Under the pieces are notes generated by a model, which was not told the origin of the DNA, did not search any database, and was given only the letters and a program-made list of their open reading frames with translations. Made by a program: the position numbers and the translations under genes. This document shows positions 1-12,483 of a DNA stretch of 64,000 bases, in pieces. Position 1 is the first letter of the stretch. Every line of letters begins with the position of its first letter. Where the stretch lies: contig NC_092672.1 of assembly GCF_964355755.1 (NCBI RefSeq), positions 9,296,501 to 9,360,500 of the forward strand, written 5' to 3'. The stretch comes from Antedon mediterranea (taxonomy: Eukaryota; Echinodermata; Crinoidea; Comatulida; Antedonidae).

Positions 1-217
1 TTTAGCGCTCGCGTACTAGATCCTCGACGATAAATTCTAGCGTTTCCATAGAATCGCTACGCTCTATGTCGTGTAGCGATTTTATGGAAACCAGGCTTTT
101 CCGACGGTGGTCAATTACCAACCGGTGGAGCACCACCGCTTCCATCATGTGCTTCATCCCTACAAATGGACCGGGACCGCCAAGTTTAAACGGGGTCTTA
201 ATCGAATGGGTACGTAC
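1..217 (-). other. Open reading extension past an exon end; GC-richer edge block
   Basis: On the minus strand the decarboxylase exon at 218-316 ends in a canonical donor (AAG then gtacgt). The same frame nevertheless stays open for 71 more codons and stops with TAA at positions 4-2. The block is richer in GC than the neighbouring introns and contains a hairpin at 42-91. It does not resemble the expected next decarboxylase segment. I see it either as intron or mobile-element sequence that happens to be open, or as an alternative terminal exon that would truncate the enzyme. No function is assigned. Confidence 0.3.
42..91. repeat. Short inverted repeat (hairpin)
   Basis: Arms GTTTCCATAGAATCGCTAC (42-60) and GTAGCGATTTTATGGAAAC (73-91) are reverse complements with one mismatch and a 12-nt loop. 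It lies inside the open block next to the decarboxylase exon and may be part of a small foldback element. Confidence 0.7.
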
Positions 218-3200
218 CTTTCTAATGTAGTTTTGTAATCCTTGAACTCCATACGATCTTATAACAAACCATATTTTGAGAGATCGGAAACGACGACTCA
301 GTGGTATGGTCCAATGCTGTTGGGAAATAAAGTTTATTCATCAAAATGATTTAAAATAATTCAGATAATCTATGCTAATATTATCTTTTTAAAATAATAA
401 TATTTATATTTTTAATATAGAACCAGTAGTGAGTATAGATAGGTTAATGACCCAAAAATAACGCACTCCATCTTATACAGAATAAAAACAATACAATACA
501 TTATTCTTAATCTTTGATTTGAGATTGTTTGTCAACAAACTATGTTGATCATTATTAATAATTATAATCAATTAAGCTTTTTTCAATATTTTTCTGGAAT
601 AAAAATAGATACTTACACGATAGTCAATAGATTTTTCTGAAAGAAAAAACATAGTTTGACATTATTAATTTATTTTTAATTATTTATTTTAATTAAATTA
701 TGTCCCAACTCTTGAAACTATAATATGCATTTAGTAGATATACAAGAAATAAGAAATAACACATTGGTATTCCTTTGCAATTGAAATAAAGTAAAATGTG
801 GAAAAAAGGGGGAAAATCAGGTAAATAATTGTCGTAAAATTTTAAGAAAGTATTTTTTCTTTCGCTGTTAGTTAACAGTTTGTTCATACTGCCTTATACA
901 TTTCAAGTACAGCATAGTTTAACCTGAAACAACAATTTAAAGAGATTGGGATCGACCTAGTCTGGGCTCCAGACAGAGTTTTGTCTTAATATTAGTAAAA
1001 ATTCAAATATGTTTGCACATATGGCGTTTCATACGTGTATTACTTGAGTTTGGATACAAAAATCAAAACGACGAAGTGTGGAATGACATAAAAAAGACAA
1101 TAAATACAGACTTGGAGCAAGTCTAGGATCGACCGTGGCTCCATTCGCATGTTATGTAGGTCTCATTCTTCGTTATGCAAATATAGTTTGCACTTGAGAT
1201 CAAGGTTTTGATCGAAAATATTGTAAACAAATAACATTTTTCAAATTGATTACCAAATTTTTATATATTCCTCCGTATTTAATTACATTTTTAAACACAT
1301 TACACAACAATAATTCTGTTTAGGATGGTAAAATTGTTATTTGAATGTTGATGCAAATCTAACTCCTTTGATAATGTTTATTATATAAAAAGGAAACAAA
1401 TTTACTGAAGGAAAAAAAGAGAGTTGATTGACTCCTCCTAATTGTGTTTATTTGAAATGAATTGTTTAAAGTAAATCTAATTTTTCTAAGTTAAATAACA
1501 TCCTCCTAATGTTTAAGGCATAAAAAGATGTGCGTTAGCCACCTCTACTATACTAGTGTTTATTTGTTCCTTTTTCAGTAAGTTGGGGACTTTCCCGTTA
1601 CTTCATAGAAAAAAACATAAAAAATGTAATAAAAATAATGATGGATTACCTTTCTTATCGAATGTTAGATACAAAGGGTCGACGTTCATAGCATTGATCA
1701 GTAGTTCTTTCTGTCGTACCCTACAAAAACAAGCAAAACATTGACCGACATGACTTTTTGGAATGTGTGTATCATTATGGTGGAGATTTATCTAAAAGTT
1801 AAACAATGACTTTTTGGAATGTGTATATCATTACGGTGGAGATTTATATAAAAGTTAAACAAATTATTGAGAACTTACCACATTACTGAACAGTCAAAAT
1901 TCACCATCATCCATTTGTTTGGATTAAAGTTAAAGGAATCCAAGAACTATATAAAAATATTGAACAAAAAAACAATTAGCATATAGCCTACTGTATCAGT
2001 ACCGGAATTTGGAATTTGTACCGTCATGGTTGGTTTAGAAACTCTTCATATTTAATTTTTTACAATTTTATTTAGGCCTATACATTAAAAACCAACAGCG
2101 ATAATTATCGCCACTTACATGTTTGAAACATAAAACAACATCATCGAAAACAGGTTAAAAAAAATACAAATAGGCCTACGTCTTTTCGGATTGTGAACGG
2201 TAAAACCGACATGGCCGATCAGATGATACGTATATATAAATCAGGATGCCATTAAACATTTAAAATGGTAACAATAAGCGATGGTATTAATATAATAAAC
2301 ACTGCTGAACACCCTAAATGCGCTCTGCTCATAATATATACAGGTTTTCAAATAACAATAAACAATTTACTTAAATGGGGTTCGATAACCGAATGTCGTT
2401 TTTTAATTAAAGCTGAAGTGTGCAGAGAAAGTTACCTACTATTATCTCAACGCCGGTGTTGTTAGAATCAGTAGGTCATCCCCAGGGCGCAAAATGTATT
2501 TATTTAATTATCCGTAGCGTCGACATATTACGGCAGGATTGATCTGAATGTGGATATCTCCAAGGTGTCCACTTGGTGCAAATGCATCTTTTGCCTAAAC
2601 CTAGGGAGACCCAGTACAACCTTAGACGTAAATACCCTTTCCCTCTCCCTAGAGTTAACACTGAACGTTCGAAAAGATGTACCACTAATGGTCTTTTCAA
2701 TTCTTGGTAGTTTATCCCTGTACCCGAGTGCCCCTTTCTGACAAGAGTCTTTATGTTGTCGTTTTCGTTTTTGATGTCCCGTATTTGTAAACAACATGTA
2801 TTTTATACTAATTATGTTGAAAAGATATATTTTCTACCAATATTTGTATACGTACAATGTTTATATATTTTCATAATTATTTCAACTTCAATTTTAAATG
2901 TTTTAGTTTAGTATCTTATCGTGAATAGGCAATTTGGATTAGAACCAACGTTAAACAGAAGCAAGAATGACATCAAGACGATTATTTCGTAATCTAGTTT
3001 GCTATTCTGACATGAATTGGCTTGCCTTTGTTTATTTGATTTATCTACACATAAATCATACATCGATATAACAATGTACATCGTGTCACTTATAGTTCCA
3101 CATGCCAAGTTTTTTTTATACAGTAAATTATCACTGACTAGGCATCGTGTTAGATCAGGCGTACTCGTATGGAAATGGCATTTTAACTATTCTTTGATAG

Positions 3201-6200
3201 ATTATTAACTGTAACATTCTTGACCTGATGTGATGTATGTTGTGGGTTTTCTAAGTACCGTTACATCATTGTTCCATGTTGATAGATATGTTTGCACGTC
3301 AAACTGTAAGGCACTGAAGAGTTTACATTAGCAAGTTGTATTATTTTCAGCCCCCAGGGTGTTGAACATTACTACAAAATAGTGGAGATTTTAGCAGGAA
3401 GTGCAACCATTAACATCAGATGTATGCACGTAAGCAAAGAAATGGTTTACTTTAGGACACAGACCCTTCTCCAAATCAATTTTGCAAGTCATACAACTTG
3501 GGTTCCCAGTCAATAAAGTTACCGCAGATATATATAACAAATGCCGCAGTTGAAGTTACGTTTCATTTTAAACGTTACCCGGAACTCGCTTATGGAAACA
3601 TCACTGCATTTTAAACACATCCTTGTTCGAATTTAACCCCCAATAAGCACCCCAATTAATTTAACAAATACCAAAGTCAGTGTAAGTACGCCGCATTCCA
3701 TTGTAATAGGCCTACTAGTTAGTTTTGGGTTTAGTTTCTCTGTCAGATAAGCCGTTGTTGTATGTATGTTTATTGAATAGGCCTATAACAACAACATATA
3801 TTTATACCAAATACGCAAATTTGGTTAATGAGAAATTTGACGATTGTCTGACTCACGTTAATAATTACGTATATATATATATATATATATATATACAAAC
3901 CTATATAAATCTCCAACGTACCTGAAACCCTTTTGATAAGTAACTGAACTCGGGGCAGATGAGAGAATTTCCAGCGTACGCACCATCACAATGTAACCAA
4001 ACATCTCTTTCGAAACAAACTTTGCCTAACTCTTCGATATTGTCGCATGAACAAACACTAGTCGTTCCAATTGTTCCAGCAACCTGAAACAGTATTATTA
4101 AGAAAGAAAGTAAGTAAGTATACTCTATAGACTCAATGACAATAAAATAAACATCAAAATCAATATATAGTTCCACTGCAAATTATTTGAGTGCGATCTG
4201 AACTATCCAGAGACTTGACTAATATACTTACAAAGAAGGGAACCAATCCCTTTTCTTCATCATTCTGGAAAATAAATGAATATATCACGTTTTATACTCT
4301 TGTATAACGGAAACATTCGGTCACAATCTATTATTCGCTTTCATAGGCTACGTTGTGTTGTGTGGACGCGGGTATTTTTCAAGAAGTTTTTATTTTGTGG
4401 AAACGGTGGTGTAAAGCTCTATCTACACTATCAAACTAGTTTGCCAAAGTAAGTGTGATTTGCCCGTGGTAGTTATATTACGTCATTGTGTCCATTATGA
4501 GCATATCACATTTTATCGTCACATAACATTTGATAGTGCTTATAAGTAGTGTGAAGTAACTTTCTAATACCTTCATTGCTTCCAAAAGGGTAGAACCTCT
4601 AAGTGCGTAGTTTTCGTCAGTCTGCAGTTGTCGGAGTTTTACAAAACCTATCATTGCAGCTTTTTCAACAGAAGAATGTGCCTAAAAATGAATCGCAATA
4701 TCAGTTAATGTGTAAAAGTACTTACAATTAAATATTTTAAACTTTGACCATCAGAGAAAATGTTCAAAATATTAAGATTAATAGTAATTGTAATTAAAAT
4801 TGAATGGCTCATATTATTATGTTATCGGTTTTTAGTCTTAATGTATGAATCGTTTTGATAGTACAATCAAGAAAAACTATTTATGTTTTGCTTACCTGTT
4901 TTGAGCAATACCCTACGAGTTTTGAAAGCAAGATCGCTCTATCTTCATCCGGGTATTGAACTTGCAGGTTTTTTATTGCTTTGTCTCGGGCAGCTAAAAG
5001 GCAGACCAATGTACACTCACTCGCAGATCCCTAAATTAATTTAAAAATATGGGTTTGATACTTGTTAGGCCTTTTACTATTTCATCAAACTCGTTTCATA
5101 TTATAACTTGAGCTAATTAAGTAAGTGTTTAAGTAAAAGTAATTTCTCTAATCACCTGACATCATCACATGACTTTCAAATATCACATTTTTAAAGTTTA
5201 CAGTTTATACAATCTTTCCTGATTTACAAATAATTATGGATGGTGACGTATGATTCGTGCTATCTTTCATAAACTATAAACAAAAAGACTAAAGCAACAA
5301 AATTTGAATAGTAAATGGTACGTTCATGCTATTTTTGTAACAATTTAATTTTATAGTTTTAAGAGCTAATAATAAATAGCCAATTGAATTTACCTGTATG
5401 ACGCCACCGCCTTGACTTCCTTTAGTTGAAAACATGAAATGTTTTGGTAGCTTCATCATCTTTGCTAGCCAATCGACAACAATCATTTCCAACTCAGTTC
5501 CAGCAGGATTTGCAGCCTATAAAATAATTAATCACCATCGTCATCTCGTCAGTTTATCGTTGATGTAAAGGAATTATTATACGGTAACAACTCCTTATTT
5601 AATCTGTTTATGCAATTATTCAGCAAGCTTTATTTATTTATTTTTCATTGAACTTCTAAGAAACATAAACAATGATGATTAAAAAATAAACTTAGGATAT
5701 AGGCACATTTTACAGTTTTAATAAAGTTAATAACTTCCGTAGAAAGAAAAACTAAAAACAAACTAATTTCCACAAAGGTTAAATTCTACCAAAAACACAT
5801 TGACTTCCAGCCAATTTGACTATGTGTTGCTTCAAAAAAAACTTTTTTTTCGATCCAATTTTTGGTCAAAGTGAATAACTAATATTTGACATTAAAATGG
5901 GATATACTCAACAAAAACATTTTACAACATTATTTTCAGGGAAGCGTATCTTTAATGATTTAAAGATTTTTTTGTAAAGAATTTCTAAAAAAAAGAAAAA
6001 TCTTGCTACAGTAAGATGGAGAAAAGATATAGAAGGAATATTATCAGCGGTTAACACATACGCTAAAACACCAATAGTCTCTTGCCGCGGCACACTCGAC
6101 AATACAAAACGTACCCAGGCATTGTATGCGCAGTTTGATTGTTCTACTGACATGTCTGCGCAGATGATTAATATAATACAATTTTATTTTATTAAACCAA

Positions 6201-7010
6201 AATCAGGCTTTGATCCTTATAACCGTGGTGTTAAGTTTTAATTATTTAAAATGTATGTTGTTGAAATGGTTTAGTGGCATATTGCAACCAATCAAATCTC
6301 AGGAAAGTTTGATTCGTCTAGTGGGACACAGGCTTTCGATGTATTTAGAACAATTATATTCTATTGTATAATTGGTTTGGAAAATAAGATAAAATAATAG
6401 GATAATACTCACCCATGAAAAACCAACTGATCCAATAGCATCTGATAGCATGTCAGCTAATATAGATGGGTAAGAATTGCCAGCTGGAAAATAAGCGTGG
6501 AAGCGACGATGTTGCCAGTGAGTTACCTAATCATAGAATCAAAGCACAACATTGTTGATTATAAATAACTCTGTCGAATGAAATTAATTACTGCAATGTG
6601 TAGTAAAAGGACACAAACATTTAAATTGAAAAGACTAAACATGTACTGAGATTAAGGATAATTGAAGGCGGGTGGCTGCTCCCACCAAAAGACAAGGAAT
6701 GTTAATGATGAGACAAAAGATCGAAATAAATATATATCTAATTCTACAAATGGTAATTCAGCGCTCTGGTAAAAAGTTACCAGACAAGTAAGAATAGTTG
6801 TATTATTACCCCAGGCATAATTTGATCTTCAACATCTTTCATGATGCTTTGCCAGGTATCGGGATGATCTGGTGCCTCCTCGGGAACTAGCTCTCTTAGG
6901 TAACCTGGTTTCACATGTGGGTACACAGGACGCTCTTCAGTCGTACTTAAGTACTTGGTGATGTAATCAAGCATGTCACGTCCATGTTTGATAAATGATG
7001 ATCCATTCAT
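218..7010 (-). CDS. Histidine/aromatic amino-acid decarboxylase-like gene (group II PLP decarboxylase), 3' end outside window
   Basis: Eleven exons can be joined by GT-AG sites into one frame of 379 codons: 6810-7010, 6413-6526, 5394-5516, 4896-5030, 4571-4681, 4232-4264, 3922-4083, 1879-1946, 1650-1720, 617-636 and 218-316. The start is the ATG at 7010, just after an acceptor (ttctag), so a 5' UTR exon lies upstream. These enzymes remove CO2 from His, DOPA, 5-HTP or Tyr to make amine transmitters in the cytosol. Visible residues: AHSSVE (His193), GTT near 246, the cofactor-binding Asp272 in LHCDGAYAG, the PLP lysine Lys304 in NPNKW, and loop Tyr333, all about where mammalian enzymes have them. 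The Tyr and His fit a decarboxylase rather than an aldehyde synthase. IPLSRRFRS has Ser where histidine decarboxylase has Ser354 and DOPA decarboxylase has Gly; WFVIRSYG and NPNKWMMV also lean to HDC. NPNKW instead of NPHKW/NPSKW is odd. Roughly the last 100 residues or more lie beyond position 1. Substrate is inferred, not certain. Confidence 0.92.
617..636 (-). other. 20-nt microexon of the decarboxylase gene
   Basis: On the minus strand ttttctttcag precedes, and gtaagtatc follows, a 20-nt exon encoding K-S-I-D-Y-R plus two bases. The previous exon ends in phase 1 (one base) and the next starts in phase 0, so 1+20 bases give exactly seven codons. It supplies the DYR before HWTIPL, matching the family's DYRHW. 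Skipping it would shift the frame. Confidence 0.85.
1751..1862. repeat. Two-copy 55-bp tandem duplication in a decarboxylase intron
   Basis: TGACTTTTTGGAATGTGT starts at 1751 and again at 1806, and each copy runs through GGTGGAGATTTAT to AAAAGTTAAACAA. The copies differ at a few bases. The duplication lies in the intron between exons 1650-1720 and 1879-1946. Confidence 0.85.
2080..2140. repeat. Dispersed repeat copy, shared with 40504-40565
   Basis: AAAAACCAACAGCGATAATT is followed by A(T/C)CGCCACT in both places, then a GTTTGA(A)ACA-like stretch. Both copies have the same orientation. They lie in a decarboxylase intron and in the 3' flank of the transposase gene. The family is unknown. Confidence 0.6.
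2520..2790 (+). mobile_element. Probable LINE 3'-ORF remnant
   Basis: This GC-richer block lies inside an otherwise AT-rich intron. The plus strand reads (with an internal stop) [18 protein letters not shown], then [13 protein letters not shown], then FIP. That resembles the conserved tail after the reverse transcriptase in CR1/Jockey-type LINE proteins (LR..., P..RTE, W..LP). The minus strand is also open but has no family look. It is decayed, with no ends visible. Family assignment is tentative. Confidence 0.4.
4412..4552. mobile_element. MITE, family with TAAAGCTCTRTCTACACTAT ends (copy 1)
   Basis: It begins TAAAGCTCTATCTACACTAT and contains ATCACATTTTATCGTCACAT and TTTGATAGTG near the other end. 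The same terminal words and core (TGTCCATWTATGAGCACATCA) recur at 26473-26572 and 28461-28613, which defines a small nonautonomous foldback family. This copy lies in a decarboxylase intron and its right end is degraded. Confidence 0.7.
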
Positions 7011-9152
7011 TTTCTTGTATCTAGAACAAATGCATTTCATTTTACTTATGTTAAAAATACATACCGATTTGGATAAAAGTTAGTGGATGATGAATAGGCC
7101 CAATTGAAAGTAAATTAAAAAAAAAACAGGTAGAAAAAAATATAGTAGACATTTTGCAGATAAGACATATTGAGATTCGATGCTTAAGTGACCCCATATT
7201 CTATTTATAAGGAGAAAATGACATTTTTAAGATTTGAATTTTTCATACAAAGAGCTCGAGTTTATGCATCACTACTGTACTTCCACACCCACATATTTAT
7301 GAGAGTGAAATTATGTCGAATGTAAAAAGGTTCAACATCGTCAAATTCATGAATGAGTGTTATCGGAAGGTTGAAAGAGGTGTTCAGAACATTAATCACA
7401 ATGACGTATTTCTATAAATAGGTTTTTTACAGAAAACGTAAAATAGGCGTGTGTTTGCTTTATAAATAGAAAGCTGAGTAGCATTTCACAATACAATCTC
7501 ACTATGTATAGTAATATTATTAACATGGTTTAAAAGTTGTATTATTTTCCTCGGCCTTCATTTTTAAGAAATAAAATTATTATCCAAAAATATTATTTAC
7601 GAAATACAGTACTGTAATATATAATACTATTCGTAGCATTCTATATGTAGGCATAAATCTGGTCAGATAAACCGACGTAAGCATTTTTTCCATTTTGCTT
7701 AAACTTTGAAGATTTTAGAAAAAGAAACTCTGGTTTTTTCCCCTAAAAATGTGTTATACATTATCGACATAAATAAATTATTATAACAAACATAATACAT
7801 AACATAAGATTAAATACACAAATAACACATGAGGAGCAATATCATAGTCTGCCAACTAATAAGGAAAAACTATTCGAGACCCACAATTCTATACAGCGAG
7901 TCTGCCTACCAGTTTGTCCTCTTCGCATTCAAAAAGCATGAAATATCCCTCTTAACAAATAATTCTACCGTTACTAGACTGTAATCCCCAACCCTGTATC
8001 TTAAGCCGATAAGTTATAACAACACAATACAATTGGCTTAACAGTATTGAATCTGGACTAGAAGAAAGTAAAATTCACAAAAAAAGGTAATCGGATTGTT
8101 GTATAACCTTATTGTCGCTGATCACATTGTCTACCGGCTAATAGAAGACTGACCAGAAGTAGTGTACAGTACTTTAAATTTGTCAAGATATATTCGTAGA
8201 ATGAAGGACGAGTTGTTTGCCTCAACTCTGACAAAATGCAACGACTTGTGTCATGGGGGAGAGAGCATGGGAGAGAGGGAGAGAAATATTGTTTAAATCT
8301 TATTTAAAGAGGACTCAACGCCCAGATAACCAAATCATTTAAAAAGCCTAAAGCAAACTTTACTCAATAAACATATTTAACAATATCAAATGACTTAAAA
8401 ACAAAGATAAAAACTGCAGCAAAAAAAACCAACAGAAAAAAAAAACAAATTTGGGAAATTTACGAAATTTAGCGTACTGTAGTAAAAAGCATAATTTGAC
8501 ATTTATTTATTTTTATTTATTTAGCATCAATTCAAAAATTAAAATACAAAGAAAAAATACAAACAATTGGAATATTAAAATTGAATAAAATGTGAATGGA
8601 TCAAAGGACGACCCATAAAATCGACATGTCAATTTATTTCCAATGGGGTCCATTACAAGAGAAATCGGAGATGTGAAAATGGACAAGGACCATAAGAAGG
8701 AAATGGAAATGTATAATGACCTTTATAATGACCTTTATATTACAGTAGTCAAAATATCATGATCAGCAAATACTATACATAACAATATATTGGCATAATC
8801 CCGGAAATAATTTAAATAATATTTACGCTAGATTACTCCAAAAAAAGAGAGCTCGGAGTGGAATAAGAAAGGTGGTCCCTTACGAGAGGCGGTTTATTTA
8901 ACTAATACGCGTTTTGTCTAAGATGCATATATAAATGGGACACGCCCCTCTAATAGGGGTTGTACTATCACACAAAGTATTTTATGTGATATTACTAGAT
9001 AAAATAACAGTCGAGTTATGAAATATTGAAACATGAACTGCATGATGAAGTATAGATTTAAGCAGGAGCCGATGTAATCATTAATTTATTTACATAAATA
9101 ATTCCCTTATCTTAATTAAATACTGTACTATGTACTAATTAAAATAACTTAC
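7011..9152. other. Decarboxylase 5' intron, no gene seen
   Basis: This AT-rich sequence lies between the first coding exon and a possible 5' UTR exon. It has poly-A/T runs and a GAGAGAGGGAGAGA tract near 8263-8285. No coding homology, tRNA or long repeat is visible. Confidence 0.5.
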
Positions 9153-9350
9153 TTTGAATCACTGATGTCAGATCTCTGTGTCTAAACGATTGCAAATGAC
9201 TCCCGGCGAAACGTTTTCTAAAGATATATTGTACTTGATTAACCAGTGTAACTGAAAAGCGCGTTGGTGTTGGTTTGACCTTGACGTCTGCCAAATCCAG
9301 GACTCGTTTTATGACAATTGTGTTCTCACCTCCAATCAATACGCGATAAA
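9153..9350 (-). other. Possible 5' untranslated exon of the decarboxylase gene
   Basis: The stretch is GC-richer than its surroundings and ends on the minus strand in TTCAAA followed by a consensus donor gtaagt. The first coding exon of the decarboxylase (ending at 7010) begins just after an acceptor, so an upstream noncoding exon is required. This is the best candidate seen. It is partly open in one frame but has no recognisable protein. Confidence 0.3.
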
Positions 9351-10433
9351 ACATAATAATAAATTACTTCATGGTATATGTGTGTGTCTTGTGACCAGCA
9401 CATAACAAGGGTAAAAGTAAGAATCGTCGGCTGCAAAAATAAACATTAATCGAAAGCCAATGATACAGGTTACACAAGTAAAACAGAAGCGCGATTCATT
9501 TATGTTCTAAGGGTTAAGTTAGGTCCTCTCCAGACCTAATGATGGCCAAGTATATACCCCGGTCGTGGGGCTTGTCACGCAGGCCCTCCTTAAGCACAGC
9601 ACAGCTTTGTCAATCAATGATATTTTATCTTTAGGAATGTGTACTACAAATTTCCAAACCTTAAAAAAATCGGAGTTTATCTTCCCTAACACCTGTTTCG
9701 TAAAAGCTATCAGACATTCAAAATAATCACGTTATTTAATAATTTCTTATCTAAAAATTTCTTTCTAAAATCTGTCTGTTGAATGTTGTTAATCAGAATT
9801 GATTCAATAGGGCCTACACATTTTTTTAACACGAAATTGTTTATATACACATAACTCCATGCATAAACTTACTTATAATTAAAAAAAATTATTGCTACAT
9901 AACTTATATTTTTTGACTTTTATGTGCAGTTTTACATGGGCGAATGTTCATTTACTAATTAAACTATTTAAGCCAGAACTTATGTTTTATGTGTCTTTAT
10001 TATTCTATGAGTTAATGCGGCCGCAGTCTCCGAGTAGTAAAAAATATTCGAGTTCGGTAATAATACCCGTACTTTTGAAAATGAGGGTAAAAGTTAATAT
10101 TTGAGTTTCTTCTCAATTAATATGTATACAGATATGCACCGACTAAGTTTTCCACCTGTTGGGTGGAGTTTCTATGCCAAATATACTACGGATTAACACA
10201 TAGCTCAATCGTATTTCATTGCACTGATGATGTTGTCACAAAACTCTAGTTTACCTTAATTCACTATGCTGTCGATAGTTCGGCAATATTCTATTCACGA
10301 AACAAGAAAACGGTGTCAATCAAGCACTTACGAAAGTTGAACAAACTCTCTAAAAAATCCGTAAAACCAGGTCAGTTTTAAACTGAATAAAAATGTTTTG
10401 ACAAAAGGCATAGACTTAACTTATATATTCTTA
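9351..10433. other. Intergenic, no gene seen
   Basis: Between the possible first exon and the Harbinger-like element I see no coding homology. The segment 9520-9620 is slightly GC-richer (TAGGTCCTCTCCAGACCTAA and following) and could be an old repeat. Confidence 0.4.
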
Positions 10434-11519
10434 GGCCCTGTTCAGACCCATGGCGTTAGACCGTTTTAGCGTACGACGCTAAAAGAATGTGTGTCTGAAC
10501 AGTTGGGGATTAGCGTACAACGCGTTGTACAACGGTTGTAGCGTTGTAGTGGAAAACGGTTGATAGTACCGTTTTAGCGTACGACGCTACTGTAAGTCAA
10601 CGTTGTATCCAATCAGAACGTTTCCTGTTATGACGCGAAACAAGGTTTGACCTAGGCTGACATCTTGTATCGTCAATGTGCGAGATGGATTTCAATAACA
10701 AAAAGGCCAGAATAAATAAGGCCTAACTACACTACAAATACAACTGTTACAAAGGCTACAAACTATTATCAACTGATTACCATTATATTTTCTAACAAAT
10801 GACATAAATACATGCACCTTGTATTTAAACAAAGGGACTACGATCCCATCCGCTTTTAGGCCTAGCTAGGCCTAACTAGGCCTAGAGCCATTCACGCATT
10901 TCATTCAAGCTAAAAACTAGCCTGGGACATCAAGTCACTCATTCATACAAGGCAGACTAGACTGGACAAGTTTAATGCTGAAAACCCCCTAACTCCTAAA
11001 AAAATCAGTAAACAAACAAGGGGAGCTGTTTCCCTTTTATTAGCAAGTTAAGGGTTATTTTCAACCGACTGGACCAAAGAATATATAATCTTTGACTGGA
11101 CTGGATAGACTAATCACAATCATTTTTTTCTTCATCATTACGAGGCCTGCTTTATTTTCGTAACACAAGAGCCTGGGGAAAATGTTTTTTACTACAAAAT
11201 AAAAACAATAGAAACAGAAATTTGGCTTTACTATATTTTTCTTAAATAAATGCTGAGGTATGTTTTATTTACGGCAAATTTTGTCATAATTGTAGGGCTG
11301 AGATCTAGGCCTGTATACAGTGGAAATAATGATGAAAACACGTGTGTAAGAGCACATGAATATGCAACTAGAAACAACCTGAATGACGTACTTCCGTTGT
11401 AACGATAATCGTACGCTATGGGTCTGAACACCTCGTTTTTTTCTCTGCGGTTTGTAACGTGACCTTGCTAGTAACGTTGTACGCTAAAACGGTCTAACGC
11501 CATGGGTCTGAACAGGGCC
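10434..11519. mobile_element. Nonautonomous PIF/Harbinger-like DNA transposon, 1086 bp
   Basis: The left end GGCCCTGTTCAGACCCATGG is mirrored by the right end CCATGGGTCTGAACAGGGCC; the match continues inward through CGTTAGACCGTTTTAGCGTA, about 40 bp in all. TTA flanks both sides (10431-10433 and 11520-11522), as expected for the 3-bp TWA target sites of PIF/Harbinger. The interior repeats the CGTTTTAGCGTACGACGCT motif near the left end and has no transposase-like frame, so it would depend on a helper element. The clean ends suggest a fairly young insertion. Confidence 0.85.
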
Positions 11520-12483
11520 TTAGGCTATTGAACTATAATAGTAGAGCAGTTAATGACATGAGCTGTGCATTTTATTACCAAAGCATGAAACTTGGCACAA
11601 AGTTTCTTTAATGTATATAGATTCAAAATATCGAGGGGTGCCAAGTGTCCAATGTCCGGTATGGCGGCCATCTTGACTTCAAAATGGCCACCATAAAATC
11701 AAAAAATGTTCATATCTTGGCAACTATACACATTAGAGACTTAATTCTGGTCTCAAATTGTTTACAAACTATATATTTCTATTTGCTCTAATGAAAAGTT
11801 TTGGCCAAAATGACCGGAAATGACGTTTCTTACAGTTTGACCTTTGACCTCGTATTTGTATATCTCTGTAACTACTGGTCATTTTCAATCGATTTTGGTG
11901 TCATTTTGTTCAGAATAAATACATTTATATTTGTAGTAATGAAACATTTTCACATAAAATGACCGAAAATACAATTTATGACCTTAGACATTTATTTATT
12001 GATTTTTAATTATGTGAATATACTGTATGTGGTTTTTGTTGGTCTTAAATGCACCTAATTTTGAACTTTTACCTGATAGGCGTAATTATATTAAATGATT
12101 AATGGACTTAAATTGTATATAGTACATAAAATTGGTAAACATTGTGCTTGGTGGTACCATTAGTTAAACGATGTTGGCACCTTCTGATTCGCTAAAAGTT
12201 TTAATAGTTTGACAGAGGAAATAACATACATGTATGGAATACCATAAAACCTCAAAAAGGTGATAGTATGAGCTTCTTTTCGAGATAGACTGTATTTGAA
12301 TTTCAAATAATTAGTATGATGATCGTGTTTATATCAATATATTATTAATGACCTTACAAAGTACCCTTTATGTTTCAACAATTAAGCCTCAGTTATTCTA
12401 CAATTTATTGTTTTCCAAGTGGTAGGCCTATTTTGATTGCATCTTCTTTTTGTATGCTTCCTGGGTTAATATGGTCCTAACCC
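11520..12483. other. No gene; likely old dispersed repeat
   Basis: The 11570-12000 part (AAGCATGAAACTTGGCAC, ATGGCGGCCATCTTGAC, AAAATGGCC, several GACCGGAAATGACG-like phrases) has the look of a dispersed repeat with internal near-duplications (AAAATGACCGGAAATGACG and AAAATGACCGAAAATACAA). No second full copy is in the window. Confidence 0.35.
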
